From NCBI GenBank assembly GCA_025667525.1, contig CM046878.1, positions 93,821,237 through 93,885,236 of the forward strand: a stretch of 64,000 nucleotides of DNA, read 5' to 3'. The notes beneath the pieces were generated by a model that made no database searches, had not been told where the DNA came from, and was given only the letters and a program-made list of their open reading frames with translations. Below are positions 53,510 to 64,000 of the stretch, in pieces. Every line of letters begins with the position of its first letter. Within the stretch, counting starts at the first letter, position 1. Source of the DNA: Glebionis coronaria. Its lineage: Eukaryota; Streptophyta; Magnoliopsida; Asterales; Asteraceae. The translations under genes were made by a program, and so were the position numbers.

Positions 53510-53522
53510 TGGTATCAAGAGC
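53510..53522 (+). promoter_or_regulatory. Primer binding site of copia B
   Basis: TGGTATCAAGAGC, two bases after the LTR: initiator tRNA-Met type, same variant as in R. Confidence 0.88.
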
Positions 53523-53754
53523 TATGGGGTGATTTAAGGTAAGGATTGTGTTGCTTTTTTAGTTTTTGAATCTATTAGTGATCTTTAGGAAAAATCAATC
53601 TTGAATCTTGTTGTTTTTGGTGTTTTTGTTATTGGGATTGATTGATAAGGATTGGGTTTAGCTTATTTTGGTAAAAATCATAAAACTTTTTGTGGTTTTG
53701 GATCAAAAATCGGGGTTAAAAGCTTCTTTTTAAGTCTCGGAAACAATTTCTTCC

Positions 53755-54300
53755 AGTTTTTTCCGAATAGGATTCCGAATAGGAGGATTTTCAGCATAGA
53801 CAGTTTATTCCGAATAGGATTCCGAATAGGAGGAGTTTCCGAATAGAAGAAATTTTTCCGAATAGAGAATTTTTTCCGAATAGAAGAAAATTTTCCGAAT
53901 AGAGAATTTTTTCCGAATAGAAGAAAATTTTCCGAATAGAGAAGTTTTTTCCGAATAGAAGTTTTTTCCGAATAGAAGATTTTTTCCGAATAGCCAATCT
54001 TTCCGAATAGACACCAATTTTCCGAATAGCCAACTTTTCCGAATAGACACCAATTTTCCGAATAGCCAAAATTAGGAAATATTCCGAATTGCCATCATTC
54101 CGAATAGACCAGTTTTTCCGAATAAGCCAAATTGCCAAAATATTCCGAATTGAAGAAAACATTCCGAATAGGGGTTTTTCCGCATAAGGGTTATTCTGCA
54201 TAGAGTTTATTCCGAATAGGGTATTTTTCAGCATAGGATTATTCCGAATAGGCATTATTCCGAATAAGGGTTTATTCTGAGTTTGGGTTATTCCGTATAA
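53755..54300 (+). repeat. TTCCGAATAG leader repeat array of copia B
   Basis: I count 25 copies of TTCCGAAT plus variants (TTCCGCAT, TTCTGCAT, TTCAGCAT, TTCCGTAT) in about 540 bases. Spacers alternate between GAAGAAAA, GAGAA, CCAA and ACACCAA. No ATG occurs in the array on the plus strand. The antisense strand is open over much of it only because the repeat lacks stops there. Confidence 0.9.
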
Positions 54301-54437
54301 GCAAGTTCAAGGGGTATTTGAGTTTTTCCGACGATCTTTAGTGGATTTAATCTTGAGTTAACCAACACAACACAAATTCTCAACCTTTCTTCACTGCTCG
54401 ATCAAACGATAATCTTTGAGTCTGTTAAGTGATCACA

Positions 54438-57400
54438 ATGAATCCAAGTTCATTAATGCCTCAGATGACATCTCTTACGGATATCTCGATCATAACAGGG
54501 ACTGATAGTCGTCCACCGATGCTTATTAAAGAGGTGTTTGAGGCATGGCAAGGTCGAATGATGCAATATCTAAAGGGGAAACCGACATACGGAAGGCTTA
54601 TGGTCAAATCGATTTTGAATGGTCCACTCGACTATGGTACCATTACGGTTGACAACGTGACTAGACCACGAGAATTTGAAGAACTCACTCCAGCTCAACA
54701 ACTTGTTGCAGATGCAGATGAAAAAGCTCTTCAAACAATTCTTCAAGCTCTTCCCCATGATATTTATAGGATGGTAAGCAAGTATACGGTAGCAAAAGAC
54801 TTATGGGAACGTCTTAAGGTGTTGCTACAAGGTACATCTCTCACAAAACAGGAAAGGGAATGTCAGTTGTATGACCTGTTTGATAGATTCACCTACAACC
54901 CAGGGGAAACACTTCATGATTATTACTTCAGATTCACCACACTTATGAATGATCTGAATGTATACAATCTTGAGATTGCTCCATTCCAGGTTAACACCAA
55001 ATTCTTGAATACTCTACCTCAAGCTGAATGGGGTGAGTATATTACCGATGTCAAGTTAACCAGGGATCTGCACAAGTGCAATTTAGATCAAATATATGCC
55101 TTCCTTCAGCAGCATGAGAAGCATGTGATTATGCACCGTTCTCCTCGTGGTATGTATCCAGATTCCTTAGCTTTGATGGCGAATCAACCAAGTTTGTCAC
55201 ACAACAACACACCCTATATCTTGGGACATCAAGCCTATCATGCATCACCTTACATGACACCAACTTTTCCCCAATACTCGATCTTACCACAACCTCCCAC
55301 CTCACATCAGCAACAGTATCGGTTCAATGCACCTTCACCACAATATGCTTCACAACTTCCTCCAGCAAATGTTGCACCTTATGCTCAGCCTTCATATTCT
55401 TCTTATCAAGAGAATGCAGCATATCAAACAAGCTACCCTGATCAAATGAGTATTCCTTCTACTGATTATGCAGCTCATCCAGATCAAGCACTGTATTGTG
55501 ATGATGAAGAAGTCCCTGTTCCTGTTTTCCAACAAGGAGCTGACCCAGTTGAAGTGCTAACTACTATGTCTGCATATCTCACAAGAACTTTAAGCAAACG
55601 AGGATACAGAGGATCAGCTCCTACCAACAATCAGTTGAGGAATTCATCCAATTCTCGCCAACAAGCTACAATTGAGAATGGCAGGGTCATGGTTCAGCCA
55701 ATTCAACCATATCAGGGGAGATCTTCTACTTCAACCAATGCTCGCACGATTACTCTTGCTCCTGCTCCAATGGTCAACAATCCTCCACGGGCTAATACAG
55801 GCAAATTGAGAATGATTACCTGCTACAACTGCAAAGAGGAGGGTCATATGTCCAGGGATTGTAAGAAACCCAAGAGGAAAAGGGATGGACAGTGGTTTGC
55901 AGAAAAGATCTATCTGGTAAATGCTCAGGCGCAAGGAAGGGAACTTGATGAAGAGGAGCTTGCATTTCTTGCTGACCCAGGGATTGCTGAACAAGACGTT
56001 GTCACTACGCAGAATGCCGCTTACCAAGCCGATGATCTTGATGCGTATGATTCCGACTGTGATGACTTTCAAACTGCAAAGGCTGCTTTCATGGCAACTT
56101 TCTCCAGCTTAGGGCCAGATAAGAAATCTGAGGTATTTATTAATAACACCGATAATGCCACTGATGCTAGTATTCAACCACATCAAGTTGGGCAAGAGAG
56201 TGCTAATTCGAATGAATCTTCGGTGGTGAGTCTTTCAAATGAGGAGACAAACAATGATAGCAATATCAATGTGAGTCCCCAGACTTTGAGTGAATCACAA
56301 CCGGGAACCAGTTCGCATATGCCTACTCCTGCTCAACAAGATTTGGTCATGGTTCCTGCTACATTACTTAGCCAAATGAATGCTGCACTCTTAGAAACCT
56401 TAGCTAAGAATAAGAATTTGTCTGATGAGCTTGCCTTAAGCAATGAGAAAGTACAAACTTTGGAATTAGTGCCTTCGTCTAGTGTTCTCACAAATCTCGA
56501 ATATGATCATTTTAGAAACAAACAAATGAGTCACTTGCAAGAAATCGAAAACTTAAGAGCAAATCTGTCTAGTGAACTTAAAGAAAAGGAGTTAGTGGTC
56601 ACTAATTTTCAAAAACTTCAAACTGATTTTGAATTACTCGAATCTAAGAAGACTGAAATGGAGATTAATGCTACTAATAAGATTAGAAGTCTAGACTACT
56701 TGCTGTTAAGACAATACGCTGCTTCACAACTAGTTCACTTATTTGATGCTTCGTTTAAAGAGTTTAACTTATCACGTCTAAAAGGCCTTCCCCCTAATCC
56801 ACGATATGCAAAACAAGCTTTAAGACATAGTCCTAGACTTTATAATGCAACTCAATTAGGATTGGCTTTAGACCCGATTGTTTTTCCCAATGATCGAACA
56901 AGTAAGGTTCTAGTTGATGAGGATCGGTCATACAATTCAGCAAAATATCCCGATTGTGATTATTTTAAAATGAATAAGGAGCTTGCTAAAACTGATTTTA
57001 GAGTTCGCTTCCATATGGACAAAGATCTCATTACAGCACCAACCTACATGATAGAGGAAGAAAGCCCTAGTACATTTCCTACACTTGTCAACATGGAAGG
57101 TCCTAAGGAAATTCCAAAGAATCTTCCACCTGTTAGCACTGTATGGTTAAACTTGCAAGAGATTAACCGATACTTTACTAACTTTGACAAGGTCATCTTG
57201 GAATGTATGACTTCAAATGGCTTAAATGCCGGAGAATGGGCTTTCGAACACATGAACGAGGTGTTTAAAACTGAGATCAATCCGTTTGTCGAAAGTCTAA
57301 AAAGAAGTTTTGCATCTCTTAAGGAAAATCTTCAGTTTGAAATTGGTGAAGTTCAAAAAGTGTTTTATGAAATGGACACCGCTTACGAACTGCAACTAAT

Positions 57401-59282
57401 TGAAAAGGAAAATATTTCAACCGAATATGACCGATTCTTGTCCGAAGTAATCTCGTGTGATGTGCTTACTATTGTAAATGTTAAATATTCGAATGAGCTT
57501 ACATCCGCTATGATGAATTGTGATGCTGTGAATATTTGTGAGGATATTTGTGATGATGTTTGTGATATTTCTATAAATGTTGCTGAAACTGTAAATGAGG
57601 TAGATAATCATTCTTGTCACGAATCTAACGCTGAGTTTTTAAAGCTACAAGATTCTTATAATTTACTTTCTCAACGCTTTAATCAACTAGAACAACATTG
57701 TATATCTTTAGAATTAAAACAACAAGCTCAAAATGAAAATCTTTTGATATCAAATGTTTGTGAAAACGGTGTTGAGAATAGTGACAAGATGATTGCGATT
57801 GTTAAGACATTAGAGGAAGAAATCATGAGATTGAAGAGAGAGATATCGTCAAAGGAAACATTAAGAATGGAACTAGAGGCCGCAGAGTCTAAAAACCAGG
57901 TCTTAGAAATTAGACTATCAACTGTTCTAGGGGAGATGGATCGGACAAGGCAGGGACTATCCGCTCTTTATGGTTCACTAGAAGATCGATTCGCTTTTAA
58001 TGCGACACAGCAACAATATTATGTTGAACAACTGAACCAAAAGTGCGAAGAAATCTCTGACTTGAACATCCTGCTCATAGACAAAAATATGGTTTTGGCT
58101 GAGTTAAAGGAGACACTTCTTCTCACCCGACAAGAAGTTGTTGATAACTTAGCTACCGACTCTGCACCGTCCACTAGTGCTCCAACAACCAAATCAGTAG
58201 TGCTTTATAAGAATCCGCTTCATAAGAGAAACCAGCTTACCTATGATGATTATATGAGGAATGCCATTAAGCATGTCGATCTTCTTAGGGATATTTTAGA
58301 CGATCTTTATGCCTTAGATCCCTCAAGTAGCGACTATTATTCGGCTCATGAATATGTTAAGCGAGTTCAATATTGCTTGGCTTATTTGCAATACATAGGT
58401 ACACCAGGTTCTGCACTACTTAATAATAGGCCCATTGCTGTCACTCCATTTAATAAGACTCCAGGAGCGAAACCGTCATTGGCACAATCAAGTAAGACAT
58501 CTTTAAAATCTGCTGCTAATGTTCCCAATTTGCCTTCTACAGGATTAAAAGCGACTACTAAGGCTAAAGGATCGCCACTCAAGAAAGATAAGATCAAGCC
58601 CGCCACTAGTAGTGCCACAAAGAAGAAAGTAGAAGTCCACAATAGGAATGCTAGTTCAGTTTTAAATAAAACGAATCATGTTAAGACTAAAAGCTCTGCG
58701 CCTGTGCAGCAGCCTAAACCATTCGTGAATTCTGATTTAAATTGTTGGAATTGTAATGAATGTATGTTTTCCCAGCGTCATGATTTGTGTCTGATTGATG
58801 ACGTTAATGAAATGAATGCTATTAAGAATGGTCTTGAATGGAAGCCAACGGGTAGAACTCGTGCCCAAGTTGGCTGGCAATGGCGTCCCACTGGTAGGAC
58901 CTTTACTCTCGATGGTAAAATGTGCCCTTTAACTAGGAATGCATCCATTGAGGTTAGGTCTGAGCGTCCTTTAGTTAGGAACACTTGCACTCAAGTAAGG
59001 AAACAGCGCCCTTTAATTAGGTCAGCCCCCACTATAGTGCCTATCAGTGTAGAAATACCTCAGGATTTGAGCCAATTAGAATCTACACCACCAATTAAGA
59101 AGAAAAAGGCTAGGAAATCTAAGAAACCTAGAGTTAGCAAATCTAAGATTATTAAATCTGTACCTGCTAATAACAAGGAACACTCAGATTCCGATACCTC
59201 TACATTGTCTTTGTGTGGTGATATTTTCAGGTGGTCCAAATCATCCTGTGGTATTTGGACTCCGGTTGTTCAAAACATATGA
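54438..59282 (+). CDS. gag: Copia B gag with very long C-terminal spacer
   Basis: ATG at 54438 ([10 protein letters not shown]) is the first in the frame; open sequence starts slightly earlier at a GTG. Residues about 45-235 are a UBN2-type copia gag domain ([22 protein letters not shown]). A Tyr/Gln/Pro-rich stretch follows, then the CCHC zinc knuckle [14 protein letters not shown] near 461. Beyond it, about 1,100 residues form acidic and coiled-coil segments (about 640-760 and 950-1290), basic linkers, a CWNCNEC...HDLC cysteine motif near 1435 and repeated KPTGRT/RPL(V/I)R motifs. Usual copia gag is a few hundred residues, so the spacer is the odd part. It packages RNA in cytoplasmic particles by family knowledge. 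The ORF overlaps pol. Confidence 0.9.
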   Translation: MNPSSLMPQMTSLTDISIITGTDSRPPMLIKEVFEAWQGRMMQYLKGKPTYGRLMVKSILNGPLDYGTITVDNVTRPREFEELTPAQQLVADADEKALQTILQALPHDIYRMVSKYTVAKDLWERLKVLLQGTSLTKQERECQLYDLFDRFTYNPGETLHDYYFRFTTLMNDLNVYNLEIAPFQVNTKFLNTLPQAEWGEYITDVKLTRDLHKCNLDQIYAFLQQHEKHVIMHRSPRGMYPDSLALMANQPSLSHNNTPYILGHQAYHASPYMTPTFPQYSILPQPPTSHQQQYRFNAPSPQYASQLPPANVAPYAQPSYSSYQENAAYQTSYPDQMSIPSTDYAAHPDQALYCDDEEVPVPVFQQGADPVEVLTTMSAYLTRTLSKRGYRGSAPTNNQLRNSSNSRQQATIENGRVMVQPIQPYQGRSSTSTNARTITLAPAPMVNNPPRANTGKLRMITCYNCKEEGHMSRDCKKPKRKRDGQWFAEKIYLVNAQAQGRELDEEELAFLADPGIAEQDVVTTQNAAYQADDLDAYDSDCDDFQTAKAAFMATFSSLGPDKKSEVFINNTDNATDASIQPHQVGQESANSNESSVVSLSNEETNNDSNINVSPQTLSESQPGTSSHMPTPAQQDLVMVPATLLSQMNAALLETLAKNKNLSDELALSNEKVQTLELVPSSSVLTNLEYDHFRNKQMSHLQEIENLRANLSSELKEKELVVTNFQKLQTDFELLESKKTEMEINATNKIRSLDYLLLRQYAASQLVHLFDASFKEFNLSRLKGLPPNPRYAKQALRHSPRLYNATQLGLALDPIVFPNDRTSKVLVDEDRSYNSAKYPDCDYFKMNKELAKTDFRVRFHMDKDLITAPTYMIEEESPSTFPTLVNMEGPKEIPKNLPPVSTVWLNLQEINRYFTNFDKVILECMTSNGLNAGEWAFEHMNEVFKTEINPFVESLKRSFASLKENLQFEIGEVQKVFYEMDTAYELQLIEKENISTEYDRFLSEVISCDVLTIVNVKYSNELTSAMMNCDAVNICEDICDDVCDISINVAETVNEVDNHSCHESNAEFLKLQDSYNLLSQRFNQLEQHCISLELKQQAQNENLLISNVCENGVENSDKMIAIVKTLEEEIMRLKREISSKETLRMELEAAESKNQVLEIRLSTVLGEMDRTRQGLSALYGSLEDRFAFNATQQQYYVEQLNQKCEEISDLNILLIDKNMVLAELKETLLLTRQEVVDNLATDSAPSTSAPTTKSVVLYKNPLHKRNQLTYDDYMRNAIKHVDLLRDILDDLYALDPSSSDYYSAHEYVKRVQYCLAYLQYIGTPGSALLNNRPIAVTPFNKTPGAKPSLAQSSKTSLKSAANVPNLPSTGLKATTKAKGSPLKKDKIKPATSSATKKKVEVHNRNASSVLNKTNHVKTKSSAPVQQPKPFVNSDLNCWNCNECMFSQRHDLCLIDDVNEMNAIKNGLEWKPTGRTRAQVGWQWRPTGRTFTLDGKMCPLTRNASIEVRSERPLVRNTCTQVRKQRPLIRSAPTIVPISVEIPQDLSQLESTPPIKKKKARKSKKPRVSKSKIIKSVPANNKEHSDSDTSTLSLCGDIFRWSKSSCGIWTPVVQNI

Positions 59283-62200
59283 CCGGAAATCGCTCGATGC
59301 TCCGAAATTTCGTCAGCAAGTTTCTTGGTACGGTTAAATTTGGGAATGATCATATAGCAAAGATTATGGGGTATGGTGAATATCAGATTGGAAACGTGAC
59401 GATTTCTAGGGTATACTATGTTGAAGGTCTTGGTCATAACTTATTCTCAGTAGGACAGTTTTGTGATTCCAACCTTGAGGTTGCTTTTCGACAACACACT
59501 TGTTTCATCCGCAACTTGGAAGGAAAAGATTTGTTGAAGGGATCTCGTGGTGCAAATCTTTACACTTTGTCCTTACAAGACATGATGGCCGCTTCTCCAG
59601 TATGTCTTCTCTCTAAAGCTTTTAAGACCAAGTCATGGTTATGGCATCGCAGATTATCTCATCTTAATTTTGATGCTATTAATCATCTGGCTAAAAACGA
59701 GTTAGTTCGTGGTCTTCCCAAGCTTAAATTTCACAAGGACCATTTATGTTCCGCGTGTTCAAGGGGGAAAAGCACCAAGAAATCTTACAAACCCAAAGCT
59801 GAAGACACTAATCAAGAAAAACTTCATCTTTTGCATATGGATCTTTGTGGACCGATGAGAACTGAAAGTGTGAGCGGTAAGAAATTCATTCTCGTCATTG
59901 TGGATGATTTTTCCAGGTTTACATGGGTTAGATTTCTACGTACAAAGGATGAAGCACCAAAAGCTATCATCACTTTTCTGAAGTTCATTCAGGTACGTTT
60001 GAATACCACTGTCCGCCGCATTCGTACAGACAATGGTACAGAGTTCGTAAACCAGACTCTTCGTGATTATTATGAAGGAGTTGGTATATCACATGAAACA
60101 TCCGCTGCACGCACTCCACAACAAAACGGTGTCGTTGAAAGACGAAATCGCACACTTATGGAAGCTGCTAGGACCATGCTTATTTATGCGAACGCTCCAT
60201 TGTTCTTGTGGGCAGAGGCTATTTCTACTGCATGTTTCACCCAAAACCGTTCTATCATTCGGAAACGCCATGGAAAAACACCTTATGAGCTTCTACATGA
60301 CCGCAAACCCGATGTTTCATTTTTCCATGTGTTTGGTGCTCTGTGTTATCCAAACATCAATAGTGAGAACTTGGGTAAGCTTCAACCAAAAGCCGACATA
60401 GGTATTTTCATTGGTTACTCACCGTCCAAAAGAGCATACCGAATCTATAACCGTCGTCTTGGCAAGATTGTAGAAACTATGGACGCTGATTTCGACGAGC
60501 TGACAGCGATGGCTTCTGAGCAACACAGCTCTGAACCCGCGCTTCATGAGATGGGACCCGGTGCTATAAGTTCCGGATTAGTTCCCAACAATCCTACTTC
60601 TACATCATTTTTACCACCATCAAGGCCCGAGTGGGATAAACTGTTTCAACCGTTGTTTGATGAATTCTTCGATCCCCCGACTGATGAAGTTCCAGTACCT
60701 GTAGTAATTGCTCCAATACCTGAAGTGGTTGCTCAAGTTAATGAACCTTTATCTAATGCATCTACAATTCACATTGAACCTGATGCACCTTCACCAAGTG
60801 ATTCACAAACTACACCTGAATCATCACCCCTACTTGTGCCTAATGATGTGGAAGAGGATTCTACTGATCACGACCTGGAATATGCTCACTTGCAAGAGCT
60901 TCCTTTCTTTGGTGTAGCGATCCCTGAAAACCCTTCAGCCGCCTCTACCTCAGAAGAAGCTCCATCTATTGTTCACTCTAGACCACCTAGGATTGAAAAC
61001 CATAGCACTAAATGGACAAAAGATCACCCAATTAGGAATGTTATTGGAGATCTAGATCGACCAGTCTCTACACGCCACCAACTACAAGAGAGTGCACTCT
61101 ATTGCTACTTTGATGCATTTCTCTCTGAAGTTGAACCCAAAAATTGGCAGCAGGCTATGACCCAATCATCTTGGATTGAAGCTATGCAGGAGGAACTCAA
61201 TGAATTCAAACGACTAGAAGTATGGGAATTGGTTCCTCGCCCTGACAAGGTTAACATCCTTACCTTGTTATGGGTTTATAAGGTTAAACTTGATGAGATG
61301 GGTTCGGTATTGAAGAATAAAGCAAGATTGGTCGCTAGAGGATATAAACAAGCCTTGGGTATAGACTTTGAGGAATCTTTTGCTCCTGTGGCTAGATTGG
61401 AGGCGATTAGACTATTCCTTGCGTTTGCTGCTCATATGAACATGATCGTCTATCAAATGGATGTGAAGACGGCATTTTTGAACGGTGAACTAAGGGAAGA
61501 AGTTTATGTTAGTCAACCGGATGGGTTCGTCAGCACGGAGTCTCCTAACCATGTGTACAAGCTTAAGAAGGCTCTTTATGGGTTGAAACAAGCCCCACGC
61601 GCGTGGTATGATCTCCTGTCAACATATCTCATGTCGGAAGGCTTCTCCAAAGGCAAAGTGGACCCCACTCTATTCACTCTCAAGGACGGCAACGACATGC
61701 TTCTGGTACAAATTTATGTTGATGATATAATATTTGCTGCCACTAACATAGAATTGTCTAAACAATTTGAGAAGATAATGTCCACACGCTTTCAGATGTC
61801 GATGATGGGAAAAATTTCATTTTTCTTAGGATTACAGATTTCTCAGAATCCCAGAGGCATCTTTATAAATCAATCCAAATATGCTCTAGAATCTCTTAAG
61901 AAATATAACTTTGAGAATTGTGACCCCGTAGACACACCAATGGTTGAGAAAACCAAGTTAGATGAAGATAGGGATGGGATTATTGTCGATCCGAAACTTT
62001 ACCGTGGAATGATCGGCACCCTTCTCTATCTGACTGCTAGCAGGCCTGATTTGCAATTTGTTGTATGCATGTGTGCCCGGTATCAGGCTCGGCCTACCGA
62101 AAAGCACTTACATGTTGTTAAAAGGATCTTTCGGTATCTAAAAGGAACACTTCATCGTGGTCTATGGTATCCGAAAGATTCCTCGATTGCTTTAATATCA

Positions 62201-62698
62201 TACGCAGATGCCGATCATGCTGGATGTCAAGATACGAGGCGTAGCACTTCTGGATCTGTGCAACTCCTAGGAGATAGATTGATCAGTTGGTCTTCAAAAA
62301 GGCAGAAAAGCGCTGCAATATCAAGCACGGAGGCTGAATACATCGCCATGTCCGGTTGTTGTGCTCAAGTCCTTTGGATGAGATCACAATTAACTGACTA
62401 CGGTCTTGGATTTAACAAAATCCCGATGTATTGTGACAACAAGAGCGCCATTGCCCTTTGCTGCAACTATGTTCAACACTCCCGGGCCAAGCACATAGAC
62501 ATTCGCTACCATTTCATTAAGGAGCAGGTGGAGAACGGAGTGATCGAGCTGTATTTTGTCACTACTGAGTATCAGCTGGCGGATATGTTCACCAAAGCCT
62601 TAGATCGAGGACGAATCGAGTTTTTGATCGACAAGCTTGGCATGAAATCATTCACTCCAGCGACTCTCAAAGAGTTGGCAGAAGAATCAGCTGAATAG
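59222..62698 (+). CDS. pol: Copia B pol: protease, integrase, RT, RNase H
   Basis: The frame opens at 59222 after a stop at 59219 and has no early ATG; the numbering below counts from 59231. The protease is [13 protein letters not shown] near residue 7. The integrase zinc region H..H...CSAC spans about 137-175. The integrase core has D204 (HMDLCGPM), D267 (RTDNGTEF) and E303 (GVVERRNRT), 35 residues between the last two. RT starts near 645 and has YVDD near 829. RNase H carries [17 protein letters not shown] and YCDNKSA. All key residues are present, so it could be active. Expression needs a -1 shift from gag or a spliced RNA: TATTTTCAG|GTGG (59222-59234) looks like a splice acceptor. Confidence 0.92.
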   Translation, partial: YFQVVQIILWYLDSGCSKHMTGNRSMLRNFVSKFLGTVKFGNDHIAKIMGYGEYQIGNVTISRVYYVEGLGHNLFSVGQFCDSNLEVAFRQHTCFIRNLEGKDLLKGSRGANLYTLSLQDMMAASPVCLLSKAFKTKSWLWHRRLSHLNFDAINHLAKNELVRGLPKLKFHKDHLCSACSRGKSTKKSYKPKAEDTNQEKLHLLHMDLCGPMRTESVSGKKFILVIVDDFSRFTWVRFLRTKDEAPKAIITFLKFIQVRLNTTVRRIRTDNGTEFVNQTLRDYYEGVGISHETSAARTPQQNGVVERRNRTLMEAARTMLIYANAPLFLWAEAISTACFTQNRSIIRKRHGKTPYELLHDRKPDVSFFHVFGALCYPNINSENLGKLQPKADIGIFIGYSPSKRAYRIYNRRLGKIVETMDADFDELTAMASEQHSSEPALHEMGPGAISSGLVPNNPTSTSFLPPSRPEWDKLFQPLFDEFFDPPTDEVPVPVVIAPIPEVVAQVNEPLSNASTIHIEPDAPSPSDSQTTPESSPLLVPNDVEEDSTDHDLEYAHLQELPFFGVAIPENPSAASTSEEAPSIVHSRPPRIENHSTKWTKDHPIRNVIGDLDRPVSTRHQLQESALYCYFDAFLSEVEPKNWQQAMTQSSWIEAMQEELNEFKRLEVWELVPRPDKVNILTLLWVYKVKLDEMGSVLKNKARLVARGYKQALGIDFEESFAPVARLEAIRLFLAFAAHMNMIVYQMDVKTAFLNGELREEVYVSQPDGFVSTESPNHVYKLKKALYGLKQAPRAWYDLLSTYLMSEGFSKGKVDPTLFTLKDGNDMLLVQIYVDDIIFAATNIELSKQFEKIMSTRFQMSMMGKISFFLGLQISQNPRGIFINQSKYALESLKKYNFENCDPVDTPMVEKTKLDEDRDGIIVDPKLYRGMIGTLLYLTASRPDLQFVVCMCARYQARPTEKHLHVVKRIFRYLKGTLHRGLWYPKDSSIALISYADADHAGCQDTRRSTSGSVQLLGDRLISWSSKRQKSAAISSTEAEYIAMSGCCAQVLWMRSQLTDYGLGFNKIPMYCDNKSAIALCCNYVQHSRAKHIDIRYHFIKEQVENGVIELYFVTTEYQLADMFTKALDRGRIEFLIDKLGMKSFTPATLKELAEESAE

Positions 62699-64000
62699 TC
62701 GTGGTAAACTATTCAGAGTATCCTTTGGTTGTGATCATGTATATTATCGTAAATATATAAACCACAAAAGAAAATACAAAAATATAAAACCAAGAAAAAC
62801 CATACAAAAATATAAAACCAAGAAAAAAACCATAAAAAAAAATATAAAACCTAGAAAAACCATAAAAAAAATAAATTATAAAATCAAGAAAAACCAAAAA
62901 TATTTTTCGTTTTAAATCGGGCATGTCTTTTAGTACGGTAATATTTACGGCCTTAGAAATGTCGATCAATATTGACACGGTGCCATAAATAGAGTCCGTA
63001 TAAAAGTTGTACATTTTTTAAAACATGCCCATAATGGCTTGTAGTTATTTCTGACTGCAACCCGGTTTTCATATTAAAGTCACGTATTTCTTTGGAAAAC
63101 GTTGGCTCAGAACGGGAATTAATTTTCTCGGGCGTGATTTACAAGCCAAATCATGCAAAGGGATCAAGTTTACTTTACAACTTGGTCTAACACGAATTAG
63201 TGTACGTCTCAGTGCATTAATTTGTTAAAATAAGAGAAATCTTATTGACACCACGAATCAAATTTTTTCAAGATATCAATTGGGAAATGTTTTTCATCAT
63301 CATGTGCCTCGTTAAACAATGACTACAGCTCTTTAAATAGAAAACGGGTCATCGTTTAAGGGGGAGAAAATGTTTCATCATCTTTCACATCAACAAGATC
63401 TTCAAAAGTTTTCAAGGAAACTCACAAAGCTTAATGGTTAATGGTTGGATTGCTTTGGCATTTGTAGTGTTGTTGCTTATAAGCTTGTCGTGGAGAGTTT
63501 TGTGCTTGTGTTAAGTTAAGCTAATCACTAAGACTCGAATAGTTAACATAAGATAGGGTCAAAATGGCTAGTATCAACACTTGGTAACCAAAAGAATGAT
63601 TGAATGAAGCAAAAAGAAAAATTGAGGGGGCAAAGTTGACAATATGTCTAACTTATGGAAAACTTGACCTAATCAAAGTTTACTCCCCCCCGTTTTTCTT
63701 TCATAACACTGTTCTTATTTCTCTTTTGCCGCCATTGATATCCTTCCACTCAAACTCACGAAAACAATCAAACAAGTAACAATCACTCACTTTCTCAAGA
63801 TCAAGATCATCAAAAAGGTATTCAAACGGATTAATTTTCATATACATCAATTCAATTAACTCTTTTTAATTGGAAATCAAACGAATCACATTACTGATTA
63901 ATTAGGGATAATTAATTTGGGGGTTTTGCTTGGGTTGTGTTCGGAAAAGGTTTAATTGCACTATTTTTGCCTTTAGATCAATTGAAACAAACGGATTAAG
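62699..64000 (+). other. 3' non-coding region of copia B
   Basis: No supported ORF. It contains about five A-rich ~28-bp repeats (TATAAAACCAAGAAAAACCA, 62757-62905) and an internal PPT at 63358-63366. ATAATGGCTTGTAG near 63030 resembles element A near 4243. The conserved module shared by A, R and D is not seen before the window ends. A C/T-rich stretch near 63685-63820, ending AAAAAGGTATTC, looks like a transcript leader with a splice donor, but nothing confirms a gene. Confidence 0.6.

Larger units (their letters stand above)
53177..64000 (+). mobile_element. Copia element B with long gag and pol ORFs (right end outside window)
   Basis: LTR, PBS, TTCCGAATAG leader, a 1,614-codon gag/spacer ORF, a 1,155-codon pol ORF in the -1 frame and at least 1.3 kb of 3' non-coding sequence. 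Domain order protease-integrase-RT-RNase H is Copia. The long spacer, coiled coils and an internal PPT (AAGGGGGAG, 63358-63366) fit the SIRE/Maximus (Sirevirus) lineage. It is the only element here with full-length enzymes. Its LTR family is that of element A. Confidence 0.88.

Noticed and set aside
53791..54255. Minus-strand 154-codon ORF with repeated FGK/IRK units
   Set aside because: It is the antisense of the TTCCGAATAG leader array, open only because the repeat lacks stops in that direction.
54429..54437. GTG as gag start at 54429
   Set aside because: The in-frame ATG at 54438 is three codons later and is the expected eukaryotic start.
62709..63014. Minus-strand 101-codon hydrophobic ORF that looks like a membrane protein
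   Set aside because: It comes from A-rich 28-bp repeats; the Phe/Tyr/Ile richness follows from base composition.

Overview
The window is plant nuclear DNA made almost entirely of nested LTR retrotransposons, with a small hAT-type DNA transposon and one microsatellite-embedded element. I see no host gene, tRNA or rRNA. The copia gag-pol, the gag-like spacer proteins and the 1,323-aa ORF resemble proteins I remember from Asteraceae genomes, especially the Tanacetum/Artemisia/Chrysanthemum group. That placement is from memory, not from a search.

Layout, left to right. (1) 1-6761: 3' part of a non-autonomous copia element (A, +) with a 1,323-aa ORF instead of gag-pol. It is inserted into an Athila-type Gypsy (-, 6762-12656) in the middle of pol. 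(2) The Athila abuts the leader of a minus-strand Gypsy (G1, 12657-16457; 3 kb LTR plus PBS). G1 sits in the integrase region of a plus-strand relative (G2, 16458-28027). G2's 3' LTR is split by a complete but pol-less copia (R, 18080-25109, TSD TAAAT). (3) 28321-35560: a ~0.5 kb hAT-like element (TSD ATACGAGT) holding a solo LTR (E, TSD ATTGT), which holds another solo LTR (F, TSD GGTTG). (4) 36027 to the window end: minus-strand copia D is interrupted by minus-strand copia C (from 38679). C contains a complete but gutted Gypsy (G3, 42164-52785, TSD GACCA), whose 5' LTR carries a (TA)n-flanked element. C's 5' LTR is split at 53176 by a plus-strand copia (B), the only element here with full-length gag and pol ORFs. 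B shares its LTR and leader family with A.

How the parts relate: B is a plausible source of enzymes for A, because their 331-bp LTRs are about 95% identical by eye and their leaders carry the same repeat. R, D and A share a long 3' non-coding module despite different LTRs and coding content. G1, G2 and G3 are deletion derivatives without usable pol.

Two cross-family patterns stand out. First, five LTR families (A/B, R, D, C and Athila) place a perfect 9-10 bp inverted repeat directly after the TATA box, with a different stem sequence in each. Second, their transcribed leaders (A/B, R, C and Athila) are filled with a short degenerate CG-containing motif (TTCCGAAT, TTCCGAT, TTGCGAT or TGCGATC in the sense strand), shared across Copia and Gypsy.

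All coordinates, TSD matches and difference counts were read by eye.
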